DNA of 11,670 bases, from positions 1-11,670 of the forward strand of contig RMBW01000343.1 in NCBI GenBank assembly GCA_004009845.1, in the 5' to 3' direction. Shown piece by piece: positions 1-7,362 of the stretch (position 1 is the stretch's first letter; each line of letters opens with the position of its first letter). The stretch comes from Davidsoniella eucalypti. Lineage: Eukaryota; Ascomycota; Sordariomycetes; Microascales; Ceratocystidaceae. Both the position numbers and the translations under genes were made by a program. Below the pieces are notes generated by a model. That model saw nothing but the letters and a program-made list of their open reading frames with translations. It was not told the origin of the DNA and did not search any database.

Positions 1-179
1 CATGTGATGATGGAAAGAAGGTGGGAGTTATGAACACATCGTGATGGTGCTTGCACAACCATATAAAAAAGTAAGATAGTGTGACAGCTTCATCAACATA
101 CAACCAGACAAAAAACGCAAAAATAAATGTCCCATTTAAGGTTCGATATTCAAGCTGAACTGGGGTCACCGGGAATTGA

Positions 180-258
180 GCCCGATGCGGGGGTCGAACC
201 CGCAGCCTTAAGATTCCAAGCTAAGAGTCTTACGCTCTACCGATTGAGCTAACCGGGC
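180..258 (-). tRNA. tRNA-Lys (anticodon CTT) with a 7-base intron
   Basis: Read on the minus strand, the 79 bases fold as a complete cloverleaf: 7-bp acceptor stem (GCCCGGT with ATCGGGC, one G-T pair), D arm GCTC/GAGC, 5-bp anticodon stem TAAGA/TCTTA, 5-base variable loop, and T arm GCGGG-TTCGACC-CCCGC. The A box (TAGCTCAATCGG) and B box (GGTTCGACCCC) are intact. The anticodon loop has 14 bases instead of 7. Placing the anticodon as CTT leaves an insertion of about 7 bases after position 37, the canonical site of nuclear tRNA introns; removing it gives a standard 72-base tRNA. The nearest oligo-T terminators on this strand are T6 and T5 runs at plus positions 110-115 and 119-123, somewhat far downstream. 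No CCA is encoded, as expected in eukaryotes. The isotype is firm; the exact intron edges are inferred. Confidence 0.95.
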
Positions 259-299
259 GGGGTTTTTTCTTGAAATGTGATTGTCAGGACCGTCTGTGA

Positions 300-824
300 A
301 AGAACGGCGCGGAGGCTCCGGGCCGGCGCGGGACTCGCGTATATCTCCCTTGCTTCCGCCCACAGATGGAAAAAAGCACAGCCGACTTCAAGTCATGGAT
401 AGCGGAGTGCAAGCCGAGAAAGCACCTTGGGGTTCGTTTTGAAACAAAGACTGTCTACAAGGTGGACTGGTTTAAAGACCAGCACAGATCTACGGTGGGA
501 CGGATCCTAACTGCCCGGACAGGCCATGGCGACTTTGCGGAGTACCATGACCGGTTCGAACATACGGATGCGGAAAGAAACTGTCCACTGTGCCATCAAC
601 GGAAGGAACCTTTCCATCCCTGGGCGTGCCCCAGAAATAAGAGACCACTCCGGACCAGCTTTGTCAAAAAGCTACTTAGGAAAGAGAGCTCATGCAAGTA
701 TCTTGCCAAGAGATTAGAGGTGAAATGGAGGCACTACAGAGTCCATGCGCCTAGAGAAGAAGCCCCATCAGTGGGCCAGACAAGTACAGCGGAGGGGGAG
801 GTGACTGAGGAGGATTTGGTGTAA
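300..824 (+). pseudogene. C-terminal fragment of LINE ORF2 (post-RNase H zinc-finger region)
   Basis: The frame stays open from 300 to the stop at 822-824; the first ATG, at 366, is internal and not a true start. The protein has the pattern I know from the C-terminal end of fungal Tad-clade ORF2 proteins: an R-x-TR-x-YLP stretch before the ATG, then LTARTGHGDFAEYHDRFEHTDAE, followed by a zinc-knuckle-like cluster (CPLCH, then H and C about 11-16 residues on) and a basic tail ending in acidic residues. In the full element the upstream part would supply AP-endonuclease, reverse transcriptase and RNase H, all absent here. No frameshift is visible, so the copy is young or only lightly mutated. 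It cannot act by itself. Confidence 0.75.
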
Positions 825-1098
825 TTTTTGTTTTTGTGTTTCTTGTTTTATTTGCCTTACTGTTCTATGTTTTTGTTTTCATTTTTACTACTCTTTCTTT
901 TGTTTTGTATTTGTTTTTGCTGCTCTTAGTGGAGTTATGGACAACTAGTTCTTCGGGCTAGGGGACGGTGTCATCCGCACATAAAAAGCTATTGGGTTTA
1001 TCGAGCGGAGGACTTAAATATCTGTCCGGTAGCCAATCCGGCGTCGTATGATCTTAGTGATTTAGGTAGACGTTAAATATAATCAAATCAAATCAAAT
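300..1098 (+). mobile_element. 5'-truncated LINE (Tad-like non-LTR retrotransposon), 3' end
   Basis: The segment holds the C-terminal coding end of a LINE (to 824), a T-rich 3' UTR (825-950), and an end made of a short tandem repeat (AATCA units, about 1081-1098). The last 75 or so bases recur at 4018-4092 with a 37-base identical core (1052-1088 and 4046-4082), which fixes the 3' boundary of the family. The reading frame opens at 300 just after a stop and has no natural start, so the copy is 5'-truncated, the usual result of abortive target-primed reverse transcription. The 3' end joins a GNAT pseudogene directly at 1099. I could not identify target-site duplications, and the 5' edge is approximate. 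Confidence 0.75.
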
Positions 1099-1434
1099 AC
1101 GAGTGGATTTCGGAGTAGGATGCGGTGCGTGTGGGAATGGAACAATACAAATAGTTCCAACAGGTTTTGGTGATTTAGGCGTAGAATCATCGTCAGAAGA
1201 GGATGGCGGGGTAGCTTATGCTACAAATTGGTAGCTTCGAGCATCAGGCATCGAATTCATTCTCGACGGGAACTTTTGCTCTACGACGAAGACGTCGTTA
1301 CGGACAACCATGGCATCGTGGAAAAGCTGGGGTATGGTTGGCTGGGCTTCCTTCGTGGCAGGAAGAGTACGAAAGTATTTGCTGACGTCCGTCGGAGCGA
1401 GGAAAGAGACAGTGATTTCTGGTTCAGCAGCCAT
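1099..1434 (-). pseudogene. GNAT-family N-acetyltransferase pseudogene, 3' half missing
   Basis: From ATG at 1434 the minus strand reads MAAEPEITVSF then, further on, LFHDAMVVRNDVFVVEQKFPS, which resembles the N-terminus of fungal GNAT acetyltransferases (acetyl-CoA-dependent acyl transfer). The family normally continues EQ-x-P-x-ENEFD-x-DD-x-RSYHWV. Here ENEFDA is readable only in the neighbouring frame, so two compensating indels appear to flank it. The stop TAA at 1216-1218 stands where VAYA would be expected (TAC to TAA). The same frame then carries on with family-like residues (GTICIVPFPHAPHPTPKS) up to 1099, where the LINE tail begins. The acetyl-CoA-binding half is nowhere in the window. 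A TATA box and a good ATG context remain upstream. The family call is from recalled motifs. Confidence 0.72.
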
Positions 1435-1452
1435 GTTTGGTTTCGTGTAGAG

Positions 1453-1462
1453 CTTATATATA
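1453..1462 (-). promoter_or_regulatory. TATA box of the GNAT pseudogene
   Basis: TATATATAAG on the minus strand, about 20 bases upstream of the GNAT-type ATG at 1434. It suggests the promoter outlived the coding region. Because leaders this short are unusual, the true transcription start could lie elsewhere. Confidence 0.35.
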
Positions 1463-2723
1463 GAGATAGTTATAAAGATGAGAAATCAATTAGGTTATTA
1501 CTTTTGTAGCTGTTACGTATATTATATGCTCTTAAATAGCGGCTTTCTTATATATAAACATATTAATATAGTTATACATATCATGTCTGCTTTGATGAAC
1601 ATCCTTCGGGGCAGCCCCATTAAATACAGTCAAACTAAGTGTAGATGTGTGTGTATTGTAAAATCGATTCAAGCGCAGCAAAGACCCACTTCTTCCTTGC
1701 AGTCTCCATACTTGGATGTACAAGTTGTGCATATTGATGGACACTCTCCCTGCAGCAACCCTAGTTCAGCTATGCTATTGTTACACACTGCTCAGACCCA
1801 GAAATAAAAATGGGGTTTTTTTGTAAGTAAAGTAAATTGAGCTTACCATTTGCAGTATCCGCATTAGACGTCATAGAGAAGATTCCGTGAATATTTTTGT
1901 GTATATCATCGCCGTTTGGAATTTTATATGAATTCCAATGTAAAAAGTACAATTTTGAAGGATAATAACGCAAAAACGGTGAATCGAACCAATGGCTTTT
2001 TTATAGCAGGAAAGACCAAGAATTGGGCACTATTCGTCTGAACATAAAGCCGGCAGAAAAACTTGCTTAGTAAGACCGCCCATAGCAATACAAACAACTA
2101 AGTATTAACGATGCTAGAACTGTCCCGAACATATACACAAGCCATTGATTGAGTTTGTTGTCTTAGCGGAGGGGGGGGGCTTTCAATTACTTGTCAGGTA
2201 TCCTAAACTGGGTGGCATCGTACAATCCTAGTGATTCAATGGAACGTTCAGGAATCTTGCTAATACAACTAACTAGTTTAATCCATCTGAATATCAGCTA
2301 CTCTTGTTCAATAACAACGCTGTATCTGTAGTTCTAGGGCACACTGAGATCTTAGACAGGCTGCTTGAATTGAACAAGTAAAGTAATAAAAGTTTGTGCA
2401 AATTTACCAAAAGAGTTCGGTACCTCGATGGTACCTACATCTCTTGCCGCCGTCTCCGCCGTGTTCTCTCTTCTCTTGGTGTTCTGTGTTGTCGTCGGTG
2501 TTGTCGTTGTTCCTGTCCTTATCCTTCCCTTCCAGCTCATTCCATCCACTGGGGCGCCCCGTCTTATCTTCCTCATCCTCCTATCCATTATCCCTCCTCA
2601 GAGTGTAGGGTGACTTCTACGAGTTTGTCCTGAGGTTGATCATTCCCGCCTTGGAGCTAAGCGGACCAGATTTGTTAGGTTTATCGCAGAGCTCCATCTC
2701 GCAGAAGCCGACACTCTACACCC

Positions 2724-2743
2724 TCTAAGTCCGTCTAAGTCCG
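2724..2743. repeat. 10-bp direct repeat, two tandem copies
   Basis: The unit TCTAAGTCCG occurs at 2724-2733 and again, perfectly, at 2734-2743. It is probably replication slippage; no function is apparent. Confidence 0.85.
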
Positions 2744-2800
2744 TATGCGTGCGAGTTGGTTGGCGGCCTAATTCTTGTTCCTAGCAAGGATTGGCCAGGA

Positions 2801-2829
2801 AAGCGGTGAGTGGCCTAAGCGGTGAGTGA
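2801..2829. repeat. 12-bp direct repeat, two spaced copies
   Basis: AAGCGGTGAGTG occurs at 2801-2812 and at 2818-2829, five bases apart. It sits between a 9-bp inverted pair (GTTCCTAGC at 2777-2785 and its complement at 2853-2861), so the area may be a small decayed repeat element. Confidence 0.75.
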
Positions 2830-2989
2830 GGCCACTCCGGTGTTAATATTCAGCTAGGAACTGAACCATTAGACCATTCCCGACTTCCTGGCGAAAGGGT
2901 GACCTATAAATTAGTTTATAACACATGTCCATTGATCCGATAGGAAAAAGGCAAAACAACTTCAATTTTCACCACACTTGCGCTTTGGC

Positions 2990-3053
2990 TATGATTTTAT
3001 TTTTAATTCAATTTTATTAAGGCGGAAATGGAGCTCTTGATAGCTATGTAGCA
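2990..3053 (-). mobile_element. Very short 3' end of an A-tailed retroelement (copy 1)
   Basis: On the minus strand this reads TGCTACATAGCTATCAAGAG, continues through CTCCATTTCCGCC, and enters an A-rich tail. The same sequence, with one substitution and a one-base indel, recurs at 11202-11237, also followed by an A-rich tail. Two copies in the same orientation, each ending in A-rich sequence but unrelated on the other side, fit extreme 5' truncation of a LINE or SINE. The parent element is not in the window. It differs from the AATCA-tailed family at 1098 and 4092. Confidence 0.5.
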
Positions 3054-3059
3054 GAAAGG

Positions 3060-4092
3060 AAGGACTTGGGTGACAACAAGACGTTCATTGGACGCCAATG
3101 GATGGAATACAGCCAACCAGCAGACGCCAAATCATTGCTGATTCCCTCCTTATGGGCATGACCAGTGAACGTTTCCTACTCCCGGACCCCATGACGGACA
3201 AGCCGTGCCCAGAGTGCCACCAGACTGTCAAGTGGGCCCATCACCAAAAGTGCCAACGGACCACTGCCCGTGCCCGGTCAACTCACCACGCCTTCACAAC
3301 ATGGTTCGAAACTGCTTCCACCAGGCTCTCCGCCAGTCAGGAATCCTGTGCGACCTGGAACTCCACTTCTAGCACAACGAAGAAGACTCCGGCCGACGAG
3401 CTGATTGGGGATTCGAGGAGGTTAGATTGCGCAAGCTCTACGGCCTGACAATCGTCACGCTTCACGGGCAACACTCCTCAAGGGAAGCAGCTACCATTCT
3501 GAACAAGAGTTACAACGTTAAGATTGGTAAATGCCCTGGCGAGCAGTTCTACCCCATAGTGTTCTCCCAGGGCGGATTGATGGACCCGAGGTCTGAAACT
3601 ACGTTCAAGCCGTGGGCATCCTGATGGCTAAAACCCGAGTTAAGGCCCATTGGGTGACCCGAGGAGTGGCTCGAGAAGACCGCATGGGTGACGGCGCAAC
3701 ACTCCCAGTCTGTTCCTCGGACTTGGGGAATCAAGACGAGGACGATTTCGTGGATGGTGAGGAGGGCTTCCTGGCCTGAGAAGCATGTGAGTGATGTTTT
3801 GATTGGGTGCTGCTTTCTTTTGATGATTCTACAACTGTGACAAGGTTTTTTTTTTCGCTCTTCTTGTTTCCTCTATATTGCTTTTACTGCTTCTTTCTAC
3901 TATTTTCCTGTACTATTACATTTCTTTGCTTTGCACTTATCGCTACATTTCAACCTAGTCTTTACACTTTAAAATTGCCAAAACAACTTTAATATACAGG
4001 GACAACTTTATATATATCTCTGTCCGGTAACCAATCCGACGTCATTCTTAGTGATTTAGGTAGACGTTAAATATAATCAAATGTAATCAAAT
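3060..4092 (+). mobile_element. Degenerate LINE 3' end carrying an endonuclease-like C-terminus
   Basis: This is a second non-LTR retrotransposon end: damaged coding sequence (about 3098-3779), a T-rich stretch (3800-3960), and the same terminal block as the element ending at 1098 (4018-4092; the two differ by a 4-base gap and a few substitutions before a 37-base identical core). The tail again ends in AATCAA-type repeats. Its coding region is not like that of the first element: it has a CPECH zinc finger and a REL-endonuclease-like domain rather than the TGHGDF-type region. The 5' edge is an estimate. Confidence 0.7.
3098..3779 (+). pseudogene. LINE ORF2 C-terminal remnant: zinc finger plus restriction-like endonuclease-type domain, with frameshifts
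   Basis: Frame 1 from 3098 gives a zinc finger, CPECH-x10-HHQKC (counts approximate). About 60 bases on, the homologous reading moves to another frame (HNMVRNCFHQALRQSGILCDLE), meets a TAG, and continues through RRADWGFEE, LYGLTIVTLHG, GEQFYPIVFSQGG to TGA at 3622-3624. The order of CCHC-type finger, RHN helix, R-A-D, x-LTIV and F-P-x-GG matches what I recall of the C-terminal restriction-like endonuclease of R2/NeSL-like LINEs. There the family has DLTIV; here the Asp is Gly, so the nuclease would be inactive even if repaired. A further short frame (3624-3779) ends in an acidic tail, DEDDFVDGEEGFLA, comparable to the acidic end of the first LINE. No function remains. Confidence 0.6.
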
Positions 4093-4911
4093 CTCTGATA
4101 GGCGTTGGCAGATTTATTGTCAAGTTTTCAACCTAAGGATGTGGCCCTTTCTCACCTTACTGTGACAATTGTATTCATGATATATGTCTATTTATCACTA
4201 GAGAGGTTGCTTTGGAAGAGTTTTGGTTGCTGATGTAGACGAAGCTGTTCTTCTTGTACCAAGCTTCACGTAGACTATACGACAATCTTCTAAATGAAAC
4301 TTTACTACATCATTTGATAGTATGATTATTGGTATGTAGGAACGACAGATTTACAAAAAGTCCAAAATTGAGAGATTTCCTACAATTTGCTTCATCTTAA
4401 ACGCTGAATACTATCGCTCTCAAGGAAATCTCTATCTGCTTGCATAAAAAGCCGGCATAAGGCCAAACTATTGCATGATAGACCTTTGAGATAAGCATAC
4501 TTCCGTTCGACAAAAACGTAATAGTTATAGCTAGTTCAATATACTCTACTAAGGATTTTCACTAATACACTCTCATAGGACTTTTTCTTGCTAGTTAGAA
4601 ATTCAAAGCCGTTATAGGCTGAAACATGGTAAGTTGAGCAATGAGTATATGCTTCTCCTTTGCTTGATTCTTCATATTATTTTGTGTATATTGCTATGGA
4701 GCGTGGTATTATATTCCTGTAGTATCATATCCTATACTTCGGAACCAAGATGTTTCCTGTTAAAAAACTACATATGGCAATAAATTTAATGGCTGCTTCC
4801 TCCAGTATTTTTGAATAGTGTGTATAAGTGCTCATTTGATGTTCAAGAAAATGAGTACAAATATTTTGCCAAGAGTGGCAAACTCCACTTACAACGTCAA
4901 CTAGTTAAAGT
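4093..4911. other. Intergenic region upstream of the secreted-protein gene
   Basis: It is AT-rich with no open frame of note, no tRNA-like fold and no repeat shared with the rest of the window that I could see. It separates the second LINE end from the promoter region of the gene starting at 5365. Confidence 0.6.
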
Positions 4912-4921
4912 CGGGGAGCCG
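4912..4921. promoter_or_regulatory. Possible zinc-cluster regulator site (CGG-N4-CCG)
   Basis: CGGGGAGCCG is an inverted CGG pair with a 4-base spacer, the type of site many Zn(II)2Cys6 dimers bind. It lies about 90 bases upstream of the TATA box of the secreted-protein gene. A single ten-base match can arise by chance, so this is only a candidate. Confidence 0.2.
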
Positions 4922-4947
4922 AGTCCTAGTAAATTATGACTTCATAT

Positions 4948-4996
4948 AGGACTCTTTCTTAGGACTCTTTCTTAGGACTCTTTCTTAGGACTTTTC
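4948..4996. repeat. 13-bp tandem repeat in the promoter, three copies plus a partial
   Basis: The unit AGGACTCTTTCTT occurs perfectly at 4948-4960, 4961-4973 and 4974-4986, followed by a diverged partial copy to about 4996. The array ends about 16 bases before the TATA box at 5012, so the number of copies could affect promoter spacing or factor binding. Confidence 0.9.
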
Positions 4997-5011
4997 TCAG
5001 AATTCTTTGAG

Positions 5012-5016
5012 TATAA
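5012..5016 (+). promoter_or_regulatory. Probable TATA box of the secreted-protein gene
   Basis: TATAA within GAGTATAAGAAG, directly after the 13-bp array and followed by a pyrimidine-rich stretch (about 5025-5075) typical of fungal start regions. No ATG occurs between it and the probable 5' splice site at 5195. Confidence 0.45.
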
Positions 5017-5116
5017 GAAGACGGTCTTTCTCCCCATCTAGGTGGTTTCTCCTTTCTCAAACTTCTTCCTCAACAACAACTTTTGGTTCACTTGGCTAAT
5101 ACCATCCAAGCAATTA

Positions 5117-5158
5117 ACACAACTACCTTCACACAACTACCTTCACACAACTACCTTC
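5117..5158. repeat. 14-bp tandem repeat in the 5' leader, three copies
   Basis: The unit ACACAACTACCTTC occurs perfectly at 5117-5130, 5131-5144 and 5145-5158. It falls in the probable transcribed leader and contains no ATG, so it would lengthen the leader without adding upstream start codons. Confidence 0.9.
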
Positions 5159-5194
5159 TCACTACTTCTTAAGTAGTATTAAAAGCTTCTTACA

Positions 5195-5333
5195 GTAAGT
5201 ATTTGAATTCACTTTCATAATCTATCATCTCTTATCATCACTACCTTCTACCATCATAACACCGCCAATCATTTGCCCTTTCCCTCACCTTTTCATTTAT
5301 TCATATTAAAGCACTGTTACTAACAATTCGTAG
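5195..5333 (+). other. Probable 5' UTR intron
   Basis: The donor GTAAGT begins at 5195, a branch-type ACTAACA lies at about 5319-5325, and the acceptor TAG ends at 5333, giving a 139-base intron. The remaining 31 bases before the ATG at 5365 contain no upstream ATG. The branch point is unusually close to the acceptor. RNA reads across 5194/5334 would settle it. Confidence 0.45.
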
Positions 5334-5364
5334 CCTCATCTACAATCTTTATATAGCAGTTGCA

Positions 5365-7362
5365 ATGCACGTTAGAGCTCTAATAATGGTAACAGTTGCC
5401 TGGACACTATTTGTCCAGGCAGTTGTTGCATTTGCCACAAATGGCACCTACACTTGGGCTTCTGCCCACTCTCTCAATGAGGCTTCAGCCTCTTTGCTTT
5501 GGAGCCCGAGTTCCACTGCTTTTGCGCTCCCGGTGTCAACTATGGAGCCTGTGCTTGCCCAGAAGGCTACAAACTCCTCGTCCTCGCCTACCTCGGTCTC
5601 CGACATGGCCTCTCTAGAGACAAATGACTCTACGGTTGTGCAGTTGTTTACGTTTATGCCGCACGTGTCTTTACATGACCGTACTGGCAACAACGCCTTT
5701 AATGTCCACTCCGCGGACGTATTTGCCTACGGATCCGAAGACTCCGTAGCGTCTCTTTTTGCGTACTCCGGTACGCCGCTCATTAACCTTGACCAGGTTT
5801 CTGAGCACCTACTTGCCATCAGCTTCGATGGAGCTGATAAACTCGCCATCGAGTTCACTACCATAGATGCTGCCACCACCGCTCTGGATGTGTGGGCATC
5901 TGCCTTGGCTTCCAACTCTCAGGGCAGTGTCATGGTTATGACGCCAATTGGTTCTGTCAACTCACAGAACCATGGATGGTTCGGCGTCTCGGGCATCACT
6001 GCCCGAGGAAATACCATAATAGTGTTGGATGTCACACCCAACACAATCAATGATCTTGAGGATTGGAATGTCATGACTGACACAGCAGATGACTTCCAAA
6101 ATGTCACGGATCCTCTGATGATCGAATTGGTCTCGGCTTCGGTAGATGATACCACGCCTTGGAAGTCAAAGTACATGTTCTTTGACTTCCAGCACAACAG
6201 TGGAATCACATACAGTGATTCTAACCTGGATCTAGGCCTAAAGTGCTCATCGTGTGCCGTATCTGGAGCCATTGGCTTCAGTTACCGTGCGGGAAAGCAC
6301 CATGGTGGAGATTTTAAGATCTCAACCAAAGGTGTGGTCGCTCAAGCTTTACTTAGACTGTTTATCACTGGCCATGCTGTCCAGGGACTTTCAGGTTCTC
6401 AGCAACTGGTAGCACTCCCACCGGTTGTTTTCCAGATCCCTGATATTGGCTCTGTGTCTCTATCACTGAGTGACAGTATAGGTTATACTGTTAGTGATAT
6501 CCAAGCGTACGCCCGGGTAGATTTTGGTGGCAAGATGACGGTCTCCGACGATAACCGTCTCTTGGCTCATGCCGATCGTAGAGTGTGGAAGAGCCGGGTC
6601 GGTGCTAATATCGAAGCATCGGAGTTCTCGCTTTACAAGCCGACTGTTTCAGGTGGCCTGTATGGAGAAGTCTATGTCTACCACGGGATTCATGCCGAGG
6701 TAGCATTCCGGGCAGCATTCATCGATGCCTCCGTCGCCGCCACTGTGGATTGGAAATTTCCCCAGTTCCACCTAACAGCTGGAGCCTCATATGACGAGGC
6801 TTGTGGGCTGTGTGGCGGAGGAAAGCTCGGCCTTTCCGGCAATCTAGCGCTGGAGAGTCTTACGACAGTTGGGCTCAAGCCAACCATCTTTGGCAATGAC
6901 TTGTCATGGTTGTCATTTACGCAATCTACCACCACTAAAGTGCTCGATTTGCTTGACTTCTGTGTCGCGTCAGGGCCAAAGTGTAAAAGCCGCTGGGTTG
7001 ATTGGCACCACAAGAGATCATTCAGCAAAAAGGATGCTTCAAGGCTATTCAAGGGCTCGGACCTGACTGTAACTCATGACGTTGAGTTGCCCTTCGAAAC
7101 TGAAGATATGCCTTCCGATGTTGCTGATGATTTGTTTGACATGCTAGAGGATGATCGGACCAAGTGGTCCAAGACATCTTCTGGTGCCATGGTTGGCCGA
7201 CTGATCGATATGGTTTCTGAGCGGGAATGGATCCCTGGCACCGTCAGAGAGCCGTTCAATCCTATCAAGGATGACTGGTCCTTGACCTCTGCCCAGAAAT
7301 CTGAGATGCTCCGTATACATCCAGAGTATAAGGAGGATTTCGATGAATGGGAGCTTGAGTAA
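5365..7362 (+). CDS. Secreted protein, DUF7029/DUF7223-like, function unknown
   Basis: A single uninterrupted frame of 665 codons. Residues 1-22 form a signal peptide (hydrophobic core ALIMVTVAWTLFVQAVVA), so the product should enter the secretory pathway. There is no second membrane segment and no GPI-type C-terminus. Residues 25-90 are Ser/Thr/Asn-rich with NxS/T sites at N26, N70 and N87; another is N246. Residues about 135-225 (PLINLDQV, LAIEFTT, GSVMVMTP) resemble the module I recall as DUF7029; about 265-535 (YMFFDFQ, CSSC at 294-297, CGLC at 480-483, C533, C540) resemble DUF7223. The six cysteines probably form three disulfides. The tail after 541 is charged, with a possible Kex2 site KR at 550-551. 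No catalytic motif is seen. The start is the first ATG and alone gives the signal peptide. The gene stands alone amid repeats; a cell-surface or host-facing role is inference. Confidence 0.88.
   Translation: MHVRALIMVTVAWTLFVQAVVAFATNGTYTWASAHSLNEASASLLWSPSSTAFALPVSTMEPVLAQKATNSSSSPTSVSDMASLETNDSTVVQLFTFMPHVSLHDRTGNNAFNVHSADVFAYGSEDSVASLFAYSGTPLINLDQVSEHLLAISFDGADKLAIEFTTIDAATTALDVWASALASNSQGSVMVMTPIGSVNSQNHGWFGVSGITARGNTIIVLDVTPNTINDLEDWNVMTDTADDFQNVTDPLMIELVSASVDDTTPWKSKYMFFDFQHNSGITYSDSNLDLGLKCSSCAVSGAIGFSYRAGKHHGGDFKISTKGVVAQALLRLFITGHAVQGLSGSQQLVALPPVVFQIPDIGSVSLSLSDSIGYTVSDIQAYARVDFGGKMTVSDDNRLLAHADRRVWKSRVGANIEASEFSLYKPTVSGGLYGEVYVYHGIHAEVAFRAAFIDASVAATVDWKFPQFHLTAGASYDEACGLCGGGKLGLSGNLALESLTTVGLKPTIFGNDLSWLSFTQSTTTKVLDLLDFCVASGPKCKSRWVDWHHKRSFSKKDASRLFKGSDLTVTHDVELPFETEDMPSDVADDLFDMLEDDRTKWSKTSSGAMVGRLIDMVSEREWIPGTVREPFNPIKDDWSLTSAQKSEMLRIHPEYKEDFDEWELE

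Larger units (their letters stand above)
1463..2989. other. Intergenic stretch with no recognised gene
   Basis: No frame here gives a protein I recognise. Between about 2420 and 2610 the plus strand is pyrimidine-rich and open in several frames at once; one of these encodes only a hydrophobic low-complexity peptide, which points to composition rather than coding. Short direct repeats lie at 2724-2743 (10 bp twice) and 2801-2829 (12 bp twice). A run of nine or so G lies near 2170. A lone B-box-like sequence followed by T5 occurs on the minus strand near 1974-1996 without a cloverleaf. Confidence 0.6.

Noticed and set aside
1478..1807. 109-codon plus-strand frame
   Set aside because: No recognisable motif, and AT-rich sequence with an ordinary chance length; overlapping frames on the other strand are similar.
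1974..2040. B-box-like GGTTCGATTCA followed by T5 on the minus strand, as for a second tRNA or a SINE
   Set aside because: The T stem does not pair, no proper A box lies at the right distance, and no acceptor stem forms.
2394..2633. Overlapping open frames, one a hydrophobic 61-residue peptide resembling a membrane protein
   Set aside because: The tract is pyrimidine-rich and open in several frames on both strands, so the hydrophobicity comes from composition. No start context or homology is seen.
2845..2890. A-box-like TGGTCTAATGG on the minus strand, suggesting a tRNA-derived SINE
   Set aside because: There is no B box downstream and no cloverleaf; a single A box is too degenerate to support a call.
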